Source: an uncultured Lachnospiraceae bacterium
GTDB taxonomy: Bacteria > Bacillota > Clostridia > Lachnospirales > Lachnospiraceae
DNA: 64,000 bases
Assembly: GCA_910585635.1 (NCBI GenBank)
Contig: CAJUFE010000023.1
Span: 1 to 64,000 of the forward strand
Direction of reading: 5' to 3'
The notes beneath the pieces were generated by a model that saw only the letters and a program-made list of their open reading frames with translations, did no database searches and was not told the origin of the DNA. Below are positions 27,965 to 36,989 of the stretch, one piece after another. The position numbers and the translations under genes are program-made. Every line of letters begins with the position of its first letter. The first letter of the stretch is position 1.

Positions 27965-28356
27965 GAACATTTACTTGTATCCTGTGTCCACAGGGCTGTG
28001 AGATCCAAGTGGAGCTGCAGGAGGAGACTGCAGCTACAAGGGACCGGAAGATCACCGGGAACCGCTGCCCACGGGGTGCAGCCTATGTGACCCAGGAGAT
28101 CGAGGCTCCCGTCCGTAACATCGCCACATCGGTCCTGGTAGAGGGTGGGGAACTGCCTTTAGCCAGTGTGCGCCTGACCAGGCCCGCCCCCCGGGAAAGG
28201 CTGTTCGATGTGATGGGCGCGATCAAAAAGGTGAAGGTCGCCGCCCCGGTCCGGGAGGGTACAGTCGTCATCAACGATGTGCTGGGCCTGGGGAGCGATG
28301 TGATCGTCACCAAGACGGTAGAACGCGGATCTTGTGATAGAACGGTAAAACCGTGA
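27958..28356 (+). CDS. DUF1667 subunit of the glycerol-3-phosphate oxidoreductase
   Basis: 132 residues, starting inside the end of the previous gene (ATGCTGA). CILCPQGC near the N-terminus and NRCPRGAAY near 36-44 give cysteine pairs suited to a metal or iron-sulphur site. The family is nearly always the third gene of this operon, and is probably the small electron-transfer or membrane-contact subunit. Confidence 0.88.
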   Translation: MLRTFTCILCPQGCEIQVELQEETAATRDRKITGNRCPRGAAYVTQEIEAPVRNIATSVLVEGGELPLASVRLTRPAPRERLFDVMGAIKKVKVAAPVREGTVVINDVLGLGSDVIVTKTVERGSCDRTVKP

Positions 28357-28373
28357 CAGAACTTAGGATGAAG

Positions 28374-28412
28374 AGTTCCAAGAGGCCCTTCCCTCTTGGG
28401 ACTTTTTCTTTC
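28374..28412 (+). terminator. Terminator after the glycerol operon
   Basis: A 12-base stem AGTTCCAAGAGG / CCTCTTGGGACT (28374-28385 and 28392-28403) with a six-base loop is followed by TTTTCTTTC. Confidence 0.9.
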
Positions 28413-28481
28413 ACCATCGGCATAACCGGGACAGCTCTGCCATATACATAGAACAAATCGCTATAGACAGGAAATTCCCCT

Positions 28482-29792
28482 ATGCGTCGTGTTTCTGACC
28501 TTTTCAAAGATAGCCAGATCCCTCTGCCCTTTTTCCGGTCTGCCCACAAGGGCCAGACTGAAAAGCCCTCGGACTGTCACTTAGCGGACCATCCGGCCCT
28601 TTTTTCCGATGCACGCTCCAAGAGCCGCCTGGCCCGCTTCTATGAGGCTCACTGGAAGGACCGCCCAGCCCACACTCCGGAGGCGTCGCCTAAAGACCTT
28701 TCGGCTCACACCTCAGGATACGCTCCAGAGACCCGTTCTCCAGGACACCAGACCGGCCTTTGGAGGTCCATAAAAGAAGGCCTCTTCTCCATGGACCGTC
28801 CGATCCGCCTGCCCTCCAAAAATACTCTGGGGAGGGCCGTCATCGTCTCTGAGCTGTTCCTCTTCAGCTTCCTCGTGGGGAACCTGGCCGCTTATGTTGT
28901 GGCAGTCCGGTCCGGCCAGGGTACCTCCCGCCACTTAGACCCCAGATCTGTCCCGCTGTCCCAGGAAGCGGCCAGCTATCCGGGTCAGCCCGGCGCCCAG
29001 AACAGTCCCGACAGCCAGAACATGTCCAATGCCCGGAACACGTCTGGCACCCAGAATGTTTCCAGCGGTCAGACCATCCTCTACGCCTCGGACGAGGGCA
29101 ACTGGGGCTTAAGCTTCCAGCAGGAGGGCAAGCCGCCTGTGGCTAATGCCTCCATGGACTATCTGCAGCAGTTCGACGCCTATTACGCCCAGGACACGGA
29201 GGATAAGGTCCTCTACCTCACCTTTGACGCCGGATATGAGGACGGCAATACCGCCGCGATCCTAGACGCCTTAAAAAAGCACAATGCCCCGGCTACCTTT
29301 TTCCTGGTGGGGAATTACCTGGAGACCAGCCCCGACCTGGTCAAACGGATGGTAGCGGAAGGTCACAACGTGGGCAATCACACCTATCACCACCCGGATA
29401 TGTCCAAGATCTCCACAAAGGAGACCTTCTCCAAGGAGCTGACCGACCTAGAAGCCCTTTATGAGCAGGTCACCGGACAGCCCATGAAAAAGTACTACCG
29501 GCCTCCCCAGGGGAAATACAGCGAGGCGAACCTGGCCATGGCCAAGGAGATGGGCTACAAGACCTTCTTCTGGAGCCTGGCCTATGTAGACTGGTACAAG
29601 GATAAGCAGCCCACAAAGGAGGAGGCCTTTAAAAAGCTCCTGGGACGGATCCATCCCGGTGCCATTGTCCTCCTCCACAGCACATCGAAGACCAACGGGG
29701 AGATCTTAGATGAGCTCCTGGGGAAATGGGAGGAGATGGGGTATCATTTTGCCCCGCTGGATGACCTGGTGGGCGCGCCGGACGGACAGTGA
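28482..29792 (+). CDS. Polysaccharide deacetylase (PdaA-like, CE4)
   Basis: 436 residues. The CE4 domain (about 240-430) has TFDAGYEDGNT (247-257) with the catalytic base and metal aspartate, the metal histidines in NHTYHHPDM (H300, H304), RPPQGKYS and the late ALVLLH-type motif IVLLHSTS. PdaA removes the N-acetyl of muramic acid on the way to spore-cortex muramic delta-lactam. A membrane helix lies at about 118-142, so the domain is outside the cell. The first 100 residues are polar and low-complexity and unusual for the family; an internal ATG at 28788 would skip them. Confidence 0.88.
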   Translation: MRRVSDLFKDSQIPLPFFRSAHKGQTEKPSDCHLADHPALFSDARSKSRLARFYEAHWKDRPAHTPEASPKDLSAHTSGYAPETRSPGHQTGLWRSIKEGLFSMDRPIRLPSKNTLGRAVIVSELFLFSFLVGNLAAYVVAVRSGQGTSRHLDPRSVPLSQEAASYPGQPGAQNSPDSQNMSNARNTSGTQNVSSGQTILYASDEGNWGLSFQQEGKPPVANASMDYLQQFDAYYAQDTEDKVLYLTFDAGYEDGNTAAILDALKKHNAPATFFLVGNYLETSPDLVKRMVAEGHNVGNHTYHHPDMSKISTKETFSKELTDLEALYEQVTGQPMKKYYRPPQGKYSEANLAMAKEMGYKTFFWSLAYVDWYKDKQPTKEEAFKKLLGRIHPGAIVLLHSTSKTNGEILDELLGKWEEMGYHFAPLDDLVGAPDGQ

Positions 29793-29806
29793 GATCGATC
29801 GTTCCT

Positions 29807-29836
29807 GGCATATCCAGGATCAGATCCCGGATATGC
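29807..29836. repeat. 30-bp palindromic repeat, left copy
   Basis: Identical over 30 bases to 31199-31228. The unit is a near-perfect palindrome: GCATATCC and GGATATGC arms around GGATC-A-GATC. The two copies bracket the ATPase gene 29909-31168. Confidence 0.9.
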
Positions 29837-29852
29837 TGCACAAAAGACTGCG

Positions 29853-29881
29853 ACGGGGCTGCCGCTTCTTGCGACAGCCCC
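29853..29881. terminator. GC-rich hairpin between convergent genes
   Basis: GGGGCTG (29855-29861) pairs with CAGCCCC (29875-29881) with further pairing inside. It lies between the convergent deacetylase and ATPase genes. It has no T-tract on the plus strand and only a weak one on the minus strand, so it may or may not terminate. Confidence 0.45.
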
Positions 29882-29908
29882 ATCCAATGCCCATTTATGT
29901 CCTTTTGA

Positions 29909-31168
29909 TCAGATATACCAGACCGGGACCTGCAGGATATTTTCTCTGAGCGCCCCCACATCCGGACAGTTGCACACCACCGCCCCCATCCCTCTCTTTT
30001 TCCCGGGGATCTGATCCAATACGGTAAACGCGGAGGTCATGATCGACTTGGCCTGGGTATTTTTCTTGATCTCGATCGGGTATAATACTCCGTTTTCCTC
30101 TATGATCAGGTCGATCTCCACCTCCAGCCCGGCCGTCTCGCTGCCCTCTCTCACCTTTTTCTTATCCCGCCCGCGGTAATAGGATACAAAATGACGATAG
30201 TCCAGCCCTTCGTTGGAAAAGGACTTCAGGATCTCCGACACCACAAATGTCTCGAATATAGGGCCGCTCATGGCCCCATAGGCCAGGTTTTCCGGTGACA
30301 GCCATCGGGTCAGATAGCAGACCAGCCCCGTATCCCGAAAATAAAGCTTAGGCGACCGGATCGCTCTTTTTAAAACATTGGATGTGTATGGTTCCAGCAG
30401 ATAGATGATCCCCGATGCCTCCAGGATCGACAGCCAGTTTTTTACCGTTCCCATATCCTTCCCGATCTCCGACGCGATGGCAGAGTAGTTCAAGATCTCT
30501 CCGGTCCGGGCAGCCACCGCGATCATAAACTGCCTGAAGGCGCGCAAGTCCTGCACAGCGGCCAGCTCCCGCACATCCCTCTCCATATAGGTCTTTACAT
30601 AGTCTGCATAGAACGCGCTCCACTCCTTCTCCTCATCCTGCATCTCCGGATATCCGCCCATGTGGATCATCTTCCAGATATTTTCCGGCCTTCCCAGGGA
30701 CTCCCGTCGCTCTGTCACGTAGTCCATGGTGGGCAGGAAATGTTTGTTAAAGGGATCGCCCATACACTCCCGCATGGACAAGCCGGAAAGCTCGACGATC
30801 CCGATCCGCCCGGATAAGGACTCTGACACATCCTGCATCAGATGGAAGGGCTGTGAGCCGGACAGGCAGAATAAGCCTTTTTCCTCCCTCTCGTCACACT
30901 TGATCTTGATATAGCGGAACAGGCCTTTCGCCCGCTGTACTTCATCGATCGTCACCGGCGGAGGATTTAGCGTCAAGAACATATCCCCAGCCTCCTCTGC
31001 CTGCTGCTCCAGGAAAGGGTCGTCCAGGGATACATAGCGTCTGGCGGGGAACACTTTCTTGAGCAATGTAGACTTCCCTACCTGCCGTGCGCCTGTCACC
31101 AAGACCGCTTTATAGGTTTTCTCATACCTGCGCAGCCTGTCTTCTAATGCTCTGGGGATATACTCCAT
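29909..31168 (-). CDS. ATP-binding protein, AAA plus DUF4143
   Basis: 419 residues from ATG 31168 (AGGAG seven bases before). The longer frame to 31261 reads through the flanking palindrome and is unlikely to be real. Walker A is TGARQVGKST (25-34); PPVTIDEVQRAKGLFRYIK supplies Walker B and LFCLSGSQPF sensor 1. The DUF4143 part (about 200-360) has an embedded helix-turn-helix-like region, and a PD-(D/E)XK-like tail (LEVEIDLIIEENGVLYPIEIKK) with D, E and K ends the protein. Many copies of this family occur in anaerobes; the role is unknown, with DNA binding or a toxin-like role suggested. Both ends are flanked by the 30-bp palindrome. Confidence 0.88.
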   Translation of the reverse strand: MEYIPRALEDRLRRYEKTYKAVLVTGARQVGKSTLLKKVFPARRYVSLDDPFLEQQAEEAGDMFLTLNPPPVTIDEVQRAKGLFRYIKIKCDEREEKGLFCLSGSQPFHLMQDVSESLSGRIGIVELSGLSMRECMGDPFNKHFLPTMDYVTERRESLGRPENIWKMIHMGGYPEMQDEEKEWSAFYADYVKTYMERDVRELAAVQDLRAFRQFMIAVAARTGEILNYSAIASEIGKDMGTVKNWLSILEASGIIYLLEPYTSNVLKRAIRSPKLYFRDTGLVCYLTRWLSPENLAYGAMSGPIFETFVVSEILKSFSNEGLDYRHFVSYYRGRDKKKVREGSETAGLEVEIDLIIEENGVLYPIEIKKNTQAKSIMTSAFTVLDQIPGKKRGMGAVVCNCPDVGALRENILQVPVWYI

Positions 31169-31198
31169 CTCTTTTTCTCCTCTCTCTCCGGGCATTGC

Positions 31199-31228
31199 GG
31201 CATATCCAGGATCAGATCCCGGATATGC
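31199..31228. repeat. 30-bp palindromic repeat, right copy
   Basis: Same 30 bases as 29807-29836. It lies in the 89-base gap between the GH3 stop and the ATPase start. Confidence 0.9.
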
Positions 31229-31257
31229 CATCATCATACCATAAGAGGAGCGATCTT

Positions 31258-33510
31258 TCAACGGCGATCCTTTTCATAATGGAGCCCGTGATCCAGCTCA
31301 TAATAGTTCCCGGCCGTATCCCGATAGGCGTATGCCTTGCCGTTCTCATCCTTGAGGGCTTCCGGCATATATCGATCCTTGTCATAACCAGGTACATCGT
31401 TGGGGCTGACGCAGACGCCGTTTTTGTCTACGGCAAGGACCGCATCCCCCCGCGGCAAGGTCAGCGGCAATCTCCCGGTGGGCGCGTATCGGCCCCGCAT
31501 CACATCCAGCACAGCCTCAGGCCAGGTATCAAAGCCGGCGGTGAGGGCATCCACATAAGGCTCTACATTGCCCAGCTGCCAGGCCAGGGTGATATTGATA
31601 TTGGCGATCACCTTCCCCCCCTTGGCGTGGAGGGCTTCCCCGATCTGTCTGATGCGCCCTGCGCCGGCCAAGGTGGTCTCCTCATGGGTCTCGGGTAAAG
31701 GCCGGCCTTCCGCATCTACATCCGGGACAATCTTGCCATCGCAGATATCCAATTCCAGATACCCGGGGGTGGCATGGAAATATGCACCGCTGGAGGGGGT
31801 CAGCAGCAGGATGGCATAGTCGGCCTGCTCCGGTGTGTCCACCAAGGTGATATCCGCCAAAAGCCCTTTGAGCAGGGACGTATCCTTGTCTGCCTGCTCC
31901 TGCCGCTTGTGGAACACCTCTGCGTAGACCTTTTTGCCTGCCAGCTTTTCCGGGGTCAGAGGGAGGACGCCATCGTTTTTCAGCAGTACCACGCTCTTGC
32001 GGTGGGCCAGGGCGGCATTGGCCCGGTCCAGAGGATCGGCGGCCACAGCATCGGCGGCGGCGGGGTCGCGATAAGGGTCCTCAAACATCCCGAGCCGGAA
32101 CATCTCGGTCAGCGTGTGGGTGACGGCCCGGTCAAGAGCTGTCTCCGTGAGGACGATCTGCTCCCGGGTAAACCCTTCGGGAACGGGATGTGTGTCATAG
32201 TAGTCGTTCCTGCCGCGCTCGTAGGCCTCTCGGGCCTCATCCGGGTCGAAGGAGCCGCTGATGATATCCGTACCTGCATGGCTGACCGCGAACCCGATCC
32301 GCTCCGGCACATCCAGGCCCTCCACGCCCCATGCCATGGAATGGAGGACGCCGGAGTCCGAATTGATGTATCCGCTAAACCCCATCCGCCTGCGCAGCAG
32401 CTCTTCAAGGAAAAACCGGCTAAAGGCAAAGCCGTAGGGCTGCAGCTCTATCTCTTCCCCTTCCACAGTCTGGGGACTGCTCTTAGCCCTTGCAGGCTTT
32501 GCGTAGTAGGGCATGATGGAGGACACATGGTGCGCCACCGCTGTCCGGAAGCTGGGCAGATGATAGCGTTCAAGACTCCCCTCCGTCGGGTACACATTCC
32601 ACTGGCCCATAGCATAGTGGGGGTCAAACCCGTTCTCCCGGGCTCCGCCGCCTGGAAAGTGCTTTACGGTCATGGCTACGCCGTCCGTTACAGGGCCTTC
32701 CTCACTGCCCTGTATACGGAAGATCAGGTGCTCCAATATCCGGCAGACCAGCTTTGGATCCTCGCCAAAGGTGCCGTAGGTGCGCTGCCAGCGCGGGTCG
32801 CTGACGATATCCGCCATATACATATACCCCTTGCGCAGCCCCACAGCGTTCCATTCCCGCCGGATGCACTCCGCAAATTCGTCAACGATCTTGATGTGGT
32901 CCCCCCGGACAGCTGCGGCGATGCCCAGGGTGCCAGGCCAGACAGCAAAGCCTCCCGCGCCGTCATTCATCCCGAACACCACCTCGCCATTTTCATTGCG
33001 GGAGTTGGAGGCGGTCTGCACCGGGATAAAATGTGTGCACTCTTCTGCCAGTGCATGGAGCTGGTCATGCCAGTCCGCCAGATCGTGGGGCGATGCGTTA
33101 TCACGGATGATCAAGTGGCGGACAAACCAGCCCTTCAGGGCGTCGGTGGTGCCGGGAAGATCTTGCTCCGCAAAGATGTTCTCTCCTTTTTTTATGGTCC
33201 CTTCGTCCAGCAGGCCCGTTTTATCCCGTTTCGTCCCATCCTTCTGCCGGATCCCCATGCGCCAATCCGCGATGAACAGCTGGCCCAGCTTTTCCGGGAC
33301 CGTCAAGACCTTGACATACGCTGCTGCACGTTCACGAGCAGGCAGACGCCAGTCATTGACCGGGGATACCGTGCCGCTGCCATCCACATCCTTAAAGTAC
33401 AGGCCTCCCTCCTGGATGATCCGGCGGTTGACCGTGCTGATGACCGGCCCATCCGCATTACGGTAATGCCGGATGCGCTCCGAAGCTTTTTTCGTCCTAT
33501 CTCCTGCCAT
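31258..33510 (-). CDS. Glycoside hydrolase family 3 protein
   Basis: 750 residues from ATG 33510, where GGAGG lies seven bases upstream. Domain order is GH3 barrel (about 60-445), linker, GH3 C-terminal sandwich (about 490-690). The nucleophile region reads MGFSGYINSDSGVLHSMAWG and KHFPGGGARENGFDPH is the conserved KHF motif; SVVLLKNDGVLPL begins the C-terminal domain. No signal peptide, so it acts inside the cell on imported oligosaccharides. It follows TM2, GPH transporter and GH88 genes, which points to glucose, xylose or similar residues released from uronate-containing glycans. Confidence 0.9.
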   Translation of the reverse strand: MAGDRTKKASERIRHYRNADGPVISTVNRRIIQEGGLYFKDVDGSGTVSPVNDWRLPARERAAAYVKVLTVPEKLGQLFIADWRMGIRQKDGTKRDKTGLLDEGTIKKGENIFAEQDLPGTTDALKGWFVRHLIIRDNASPHDLADWHDQLHALAEECTHFIPVQTASNSRNENGEVVFGMNDGAGGFAVWPGTLGIAAAVRGDHIKIVDEFAECIRREWNAVGLRKGYMYMADIVSDPRWQRTYGTFGEDPKLVCRILEHLIFRIQGSEEGPVTDGVAMTVKHFPGGGARENGFDPHYAMGQWNVYPTEGSLERYHLPSFRTAVAHHVSSIMPYYAKPARAKSSPQTVEGEEIELQPYGFAFSRFFLEELLRRRMGFSGYINSDSGVLHSMAWGVEGLDVPERIGFAVSHAGTDIISGSFDPDEAREAYERGRNDYYDTHPVPEGFTREQIVLTETALDRAVTHTLTEMFRLGMFEDPYRDPAAADAVAADPLDRANAALAHRKSVVLLKNDGVLPLTPEKLAGKKVYAEVFHKRQEQADKDTSLLKGLLADITLVDTPEQADYAILLLTPSSGAYFHATPGYLELDICDGKIVPDVDAEGRPLPETHEETTLAGAGRIRQIGEALHAKGGKVIANINITLAWQLGNVEPYVDALTAGFDTWPEAVLDVMRGRYAPTGRLPLTLPRGDAVLAVDKNGVCVSPNDVPGYDKDRYMPEALKDENGKAYAYRDTAGNYYELDHGLHYEKDRR

Positions 33511-33534
33511 ACGAAACCCTCCCTTCAAAAAGGA

Positions 33535-33942
33535 TCATACCCTTATCCTCCCTTCTCCATCCGCCTTGATGGGAAACGCCGCCATCCAGTCGATCAGGGT
33601 CATCCCCACACTGATCCCTGTCCAGCTCATCGCCGCATATAGGAGCCCCTTGATCCAGTGGCGGGAATAAAAATGGTGGATTCCGAACATCCCCAGAAGG
33701 TGCAGCCATAGATACACCTTTCGGTCAACGGTATTCTCCTTATGGAACCGCTCCCGAAGGGAGATATAAAAGCCCAGGACCCGTTCCATGATCGTCTTTT
33801 TCCCATACTGTGGGTTCACTTGGGCGGCGATATCCGGGTGCTCCTCACGCAGCTGATCCAGCTGGTCATACACAGCCACCATCTGGGCCATATCGATCTT
33901 TTCCCTCTGTTGCCCGCATACCTTTTCTTTATCCTTTTTCAC
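33535..33942 (-). CDS. TM2-domain membrane protein
   Basis: 135 residues. A helical, charged N-terminal half is followed by two membrane helices joined by GMFGIHHFYSRHWIKG, the TM2 signature (YLWLHLLGMFGIHHFY...LLYAAMSWTGISVGMTLIDW). Function of TM2 proteins in bacteria is unknown. It sits 24 bases before GH3 and 70 bases after the transporter, so it is part of the same transcript, an unusual member for a glycan operon. Confidence 0.75.
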   Translation of the reverse strand: MKKDKEKVCGQQREKIDMAQMVAVYDQLDQLREEHPDIAAQVNPQYGKKTIMERVLGFYISLRERFHKENTVDRKVYLWLHLLGMFGIHHFYSRHWIKGLLYAAMSWTGISVGMTLIDWMAAFPIKADGEGRIRV

Positions 33943-33956
33943 CGAAAACTCCTTTG

Positions 33957-33989
33957 CCCCGGCAGACCTAAGTTGAACGGCTGCCGGGG
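33957..33989. other. Hairpin between transporter and TM2 genes
   Basis: CCCCGGCAG (33957-33965) and CTGCCGGGG (33981-33989) form a nine-base stem with a 15-base loop. No T-tract follows on the minus strand, so it may stabilise the 3' end of the upstream message or tune expression within the operon. Confidence 0.6.
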
Positions 33990-34012
33990 TGTAAAATGAC
34001 CGAAGGCAGGGT

Positions 34013-35500
34013 TTATGCCGTAGCTGCCTTTGCCTTGATGGCTGCGATCTCGCCCTGGATCTCTTCCATCTTTTCCTTGGTCAGAGGATAGAAGTGCATG
34101 GCCAGCAGGTTCACGCCGTTCATGATGATCAGGATACCAAAGGCCAGGAATAATCCCACAAATTTCAGCTGCGGGGTCAGGGGCGTCCCGATATCCGGCA
34201 TGGATTCCTTGAAGCCGATCGCGGCCAGCATCAGGCTGGCGATCATCGGCGCCACCGAGGAGACCATCTTATCCACAAAGCTGAACAGCGTGCCGATCAT
34301 GCCCGGCACATACCGGCCGCTGCGGTAGGTCTCATAGTCTGTACAGTCGGCTGTCATGGTGATGACCACCGCCGAGGAGATGTTCTGCATCCCCTGGGAG
34401 ATCAGGTACAGCGTGACAAAGGTGATCGTAAAGAAGGAGAAGCCAGTAAATACGCCGTCACCCGGCAGGCTGAGGGTCGAAGGATCGCCGAACCACCACA
34501 AAGCCATCATCAGGGCATTGGTGATGACACAGCCGATAGAGCCGACCACCAGCGCACGCTTTTGCCCCATCTCACGGGCGATATAGCCGACGCCAAAGAG
34601 GATAAAGATGATCGTCACGAAGGTGGTGTAGCCTGCGACGATACCGGACAGCGCGTAGTTCCCTGCCACGATGCCGTACAAGATCAAGGTGATGGTCGCG
34701 GTCTTCGCGTTCATGCCCAGCTTATCGGTGGAGGCGGAAGCCACCAGCATCTGGATCGCCCGGTTGTGCATCAGGACATCTGCGTAATCCTTAAAGCCCA
34801 CCTTCTGCGCCTTGCCCGTGCCAAAGTATTTGATATTGTCCTTTGGCGCGATAGAGATGAAAGCGATGGCCGTGAGGACCGCGGAGATGATCCCCAAAGT
34901 CAGCGACATCTCCCGGAACAGGCCGATCGATTCCAGCTTGCCATATTTGGGCACCAGGGACAGGGAGATCCACATCTCGCCCAGAGCGAACACGGTGGGC
35001 GTACAGATGCCATCCACCACCCCGAAGATCGGGCGCTGCTTGGGATCGTTGGTCAGACAGCTCTGACCGGCCTTGGTGATGATGCACTGGCAGGTATAGC
35101 CCAGATAAAAGACGGCGTTCACGATAAAGAACCAGATCAGTCTGAAGCCCTCCGGCAGATAGGGCGTCAGGTTATACATCAGGAATGTAGAAACAAACAT
35201 GGTGATGTTGCCGATCACCATGAACGGGCGGTTCTTGCCGAACTTCCCGTTAGTGCGGTCCACGATCAGCCCCACAAAGGGGTCGGTGACGCCGTCCCAG
35301 ATGCGGGCGATCATGCTGAAGGAACCAGCCAGGATAACACCGGCGCCCACAAATCCGGTCAGGTAGTAAGCGACATACCATGTCATGAACAGGTAACAGT
35401 TGGTCGCCGAGTTGTTGAGTGAAAAGCCTGCCACACGCCAGAGCGGTACGCCGTGCATACCATTTGGTCCGTCGTAATGGCCTTCAGAATATTCTGCCAT
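34013..35500 (-). CDS. GPH-family (MFS) sugar:cation symporter
   Basis: 495 residues with about 12 membrane helices. IARIWDGVTDPFVGLIVDRT and the charged loop NGKFGKNRPFMVIG are the characteristic helix 2-3 motif of glycoside-pentoside-hexuronide symporters such as MelB and GusB. GGAGGG precedes the ATG at 35500. Downstream of GH88 in the operon, it should import the glycoside or uronate-ended oligosaccharide that GH88 and GH3 cut. Confidence 0.92.
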   Translation of the reverse strand: MAEYSEGHYDGPNGMHGVPLWRVAGFSLNNSATNCYLFMTWYVAYYLTGFVGAGVILAGSFSMIARIWDGVTDPFVGLIVDRTNGKFGKNRPFMVIGNITMFVSTFLMYNLTPYLPEGFRLIWFFIVNAVFYLGYTCQCIITKAGQSCLTNDPKQRPIFGVVDGICTPTVFALGEMWISLSLVPKYGKLESIGLFREMSLTLGIISAVLTAIAFISIAPKDNIKYFGTGKAQKVGFKDYADVLMHNRAIQMLVASASTDKLGMNAKTATITLILYGIVAGNYALSGIVAGYTTFVTIIFILFGVGYIAREMGQKRALVVGSIGCVITNALMMALWWFGDPSTLSLPGDGVFTGFSFFTITFVTLYLISQGMQNISSAVVITMTADCTDYETYRSGRYVPGMIGTLFSFVDKMVSSVAPMIASLMLAAIGFKESMPDIGTPLTPQLKFVGLFLAFGILIIMNGVNLLAMHFYPLTKEKMEEIQGEIAAIKAKAATA

Positions 35501-35585
35501 GATATCCCTCCAATACTATGATAGAGCCCCATATCGTTACTTATGATGACCTCTGTAAGGGTGATCGCACAAGTCCACGACAAGA

Positions 35586-36824
35586 TCACCAGATGAAAAG
35601 CTCCTTGCCCTTTAGCTTAAGGACTGCTTCGATCAGATAATAATCCCCATAGATGATCGGTACTTCCGTGTTGGTCCCATCGGGGTCGTGATAAAAATAA
35701 GTGCCGCCGTCCATGATGGAATCCATCTTAGGGTCCCAGTTGGCGAACCTTTTCTCACAGGCCCGCAAGATCCGCAACGCCGCCTTCCCATACAGCGGCC
35801 TCTCGTATGGGCCTACGTGCCTGGCCAGCTCCAAAAGCCCGGCCGCCGTGATCATGCCGGCTGTGGAATCATATTTCACAGGCTCAGCAGGAGCTCGATA
35901 GTCCACCAGCGGCAGCCAGTCGCCCACTGCCAGGTTCGCGATCACATACTGTGCGCACTGTTTTGCTGTGTCAAGGAAGGTCTGATCCCCCGTATGGAGA
36001 TAGCTGAGGGTAAAACCGTATACGGCCCAAGCCTGCCCGCGGCTCCAGCTGGATCCACGGCCATAGCCCTGTCCGGCAGGATTGTCCACGAACTCTCCGG
36101 TGGCGGGGTCAAAGATCAGGATGTGGTTACAGCTGCCGTCCGGGCGCACGCTGTACTGCTTTGCCGTCTTGGCGTGCTTAAGGGCGATGTGGTAGAAGCG
36201 TGGATCATCCGTTTCTCTCGCCGCCCAGTAGAGCAGCGGGATGTTCATCATGCAGTCGATGATCATATAGCCGGCGATCTTCCCCTCATCACCAAAAAAG
36301 CCGGCCATCCGGTCATTCCATGCACGGATATAGCCGCCGGCCAGATTAAAACGGCCGGCCAGTATATCTGCCGCTTTTAAACCATTGCTGCGCGCATGGG
36401 AGCTGCCGGTCTTTCGATAGTTTGCCACCGACAGCGGCAAAAACAGGAAGCCGATATCATGATCCAGCTCCTGGAACTCCACCAGCACCTCCTCCATCCG
36501 TTTTTCGATGCCCTCGGCGGCGCGGCGGTACATCTCGTCCCCTGTAGCATTGTACATCTGCCACAGCATCCCGGGATAGAAGCTGTTGGTCCAATTGTAC
36601 AGGCCGCCCTCCTCGTCCAGATCGTGATACCTGCCGTCACGGGGCGCATAGGGGATGATCGTGCCTACACGCTCAGCCTCTGCCTTCATCTTGACCGTGA
36701 GCTTTTCGTACACACCGTTCAGCCATGCCCGATCCTCTTGGGAGAGGATATCGTCATAGGATCCGGCGGTACCCCTTGGCTCTGGTGTGGGGTCCCTTGT
36801 TTCAGAGATGAACAGATCTGCCAT
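35586..36824 (-). CDS. GH88 unsaturated glucuronyl hydrolase
   Basis: 412 residues from ATG 36824, preceded by AAAGGAGG. The alpha/alpha six-barrel family removes the delta-4,5-unsaturated uronate left on oligosaccharides by polysaccharide lyases. NWTNSFYPGMLW, ELDHDIGFLFL with its catalytic Asp, and GSSWSRGQAWAVYGF are GH88 landmarks. No signal peptide, so cytoplasmic. First gene of the operon; its promoter carries the operator at 36877-36909 shared with the AraC gene. Substrate could be glycosaminoglycan, gellan or xanthan type fragments. Confidence 0.92.
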   Translation of the reverse strand: MADLFISETRDPTPEPRGTAGSYDDILSQEDRAWLNGVYEKLTVKMKAEAERVGTIIPYAPRDGRYHDLDEEGGLYNWTNSFYPGMLWQMYNATGDEMYRRAAEGIEKRMEEVLVEFQELDHDIGFLFLPLSVANYRKTGSSHARSNGLKAADILAGRFNLAGGYIRAWNDRMAGFFGDEGKIAGYMIIDCMMNIPLLYWAARETDDPRFYHIALKHAKTAKQYSVRPDGSCNHILIFDPATGEFVDNPAGQGYGRGSSWSRGQAWAVYGFTLSYLHTGDQTFLDTAKQCAQYVIANLAVGDWLPLVDYRAPAEPVKYDSTAGMITAAGLLELARHVGPYERPLYGKAALRILRACEKRFANWDPKMDSIMDGGTYFYHDPDGTNTEVPIIYGDYYLIEAVLKLKGKELFIW

Positions 36825-36853
36825 AATTTCCTCCTTTTCTTTTGTTTTTTTAT

Positions 36854-36909
36854 AGGATATCACAAATCACCCAGGATCGTTAGAACGCAACGGCCACGGA
36901 TAGTAAAAA
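36854..36909 (-). promoter_or_regulatory. AraC-type operator and -10 region of the GH88 operon
   Basis: The 33 bases 36877-36909 match 38268-38300 at about 27 positions: TCGTTAGAA, 15 less conserved bases, TAGTAAAAA. On the minus strand the box ends 17 bases before TATCCT (36854-36859), so it overlaps where a -35 should be, and no good -35 hexamer is present. This is the layout of an activator-dependent promoter. Confidence 0.65.
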
Positions 36910-36953
36910 CAGGGGACAGAAACGCCTAAAAAAGGTCATTTTACACCAAAAAA

Positions 36954-36979
36954 CCACCTGTCCTCGCTGGGACAGATGG
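36954..36979 (-). terminator. Terminator of the AraC gene
   Basis: On the minus strand CCATCTGTCC (36979-36970) pairs with GGACAGGTGG (36963-36954), a ten-base stem with a six-base loop and a TTTTTTGG run after it. Confidence 0.88.
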
Positions 36980-36989
36980 CGTATCGGTT

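Noticed and set aside
31774..33642. 622-codon open frame on the plus strand
   Set aside because: It is antisense to the well-supported GH3 gene, has no ribosome binding site or domain, and arises from the GC-rich codon pattern.
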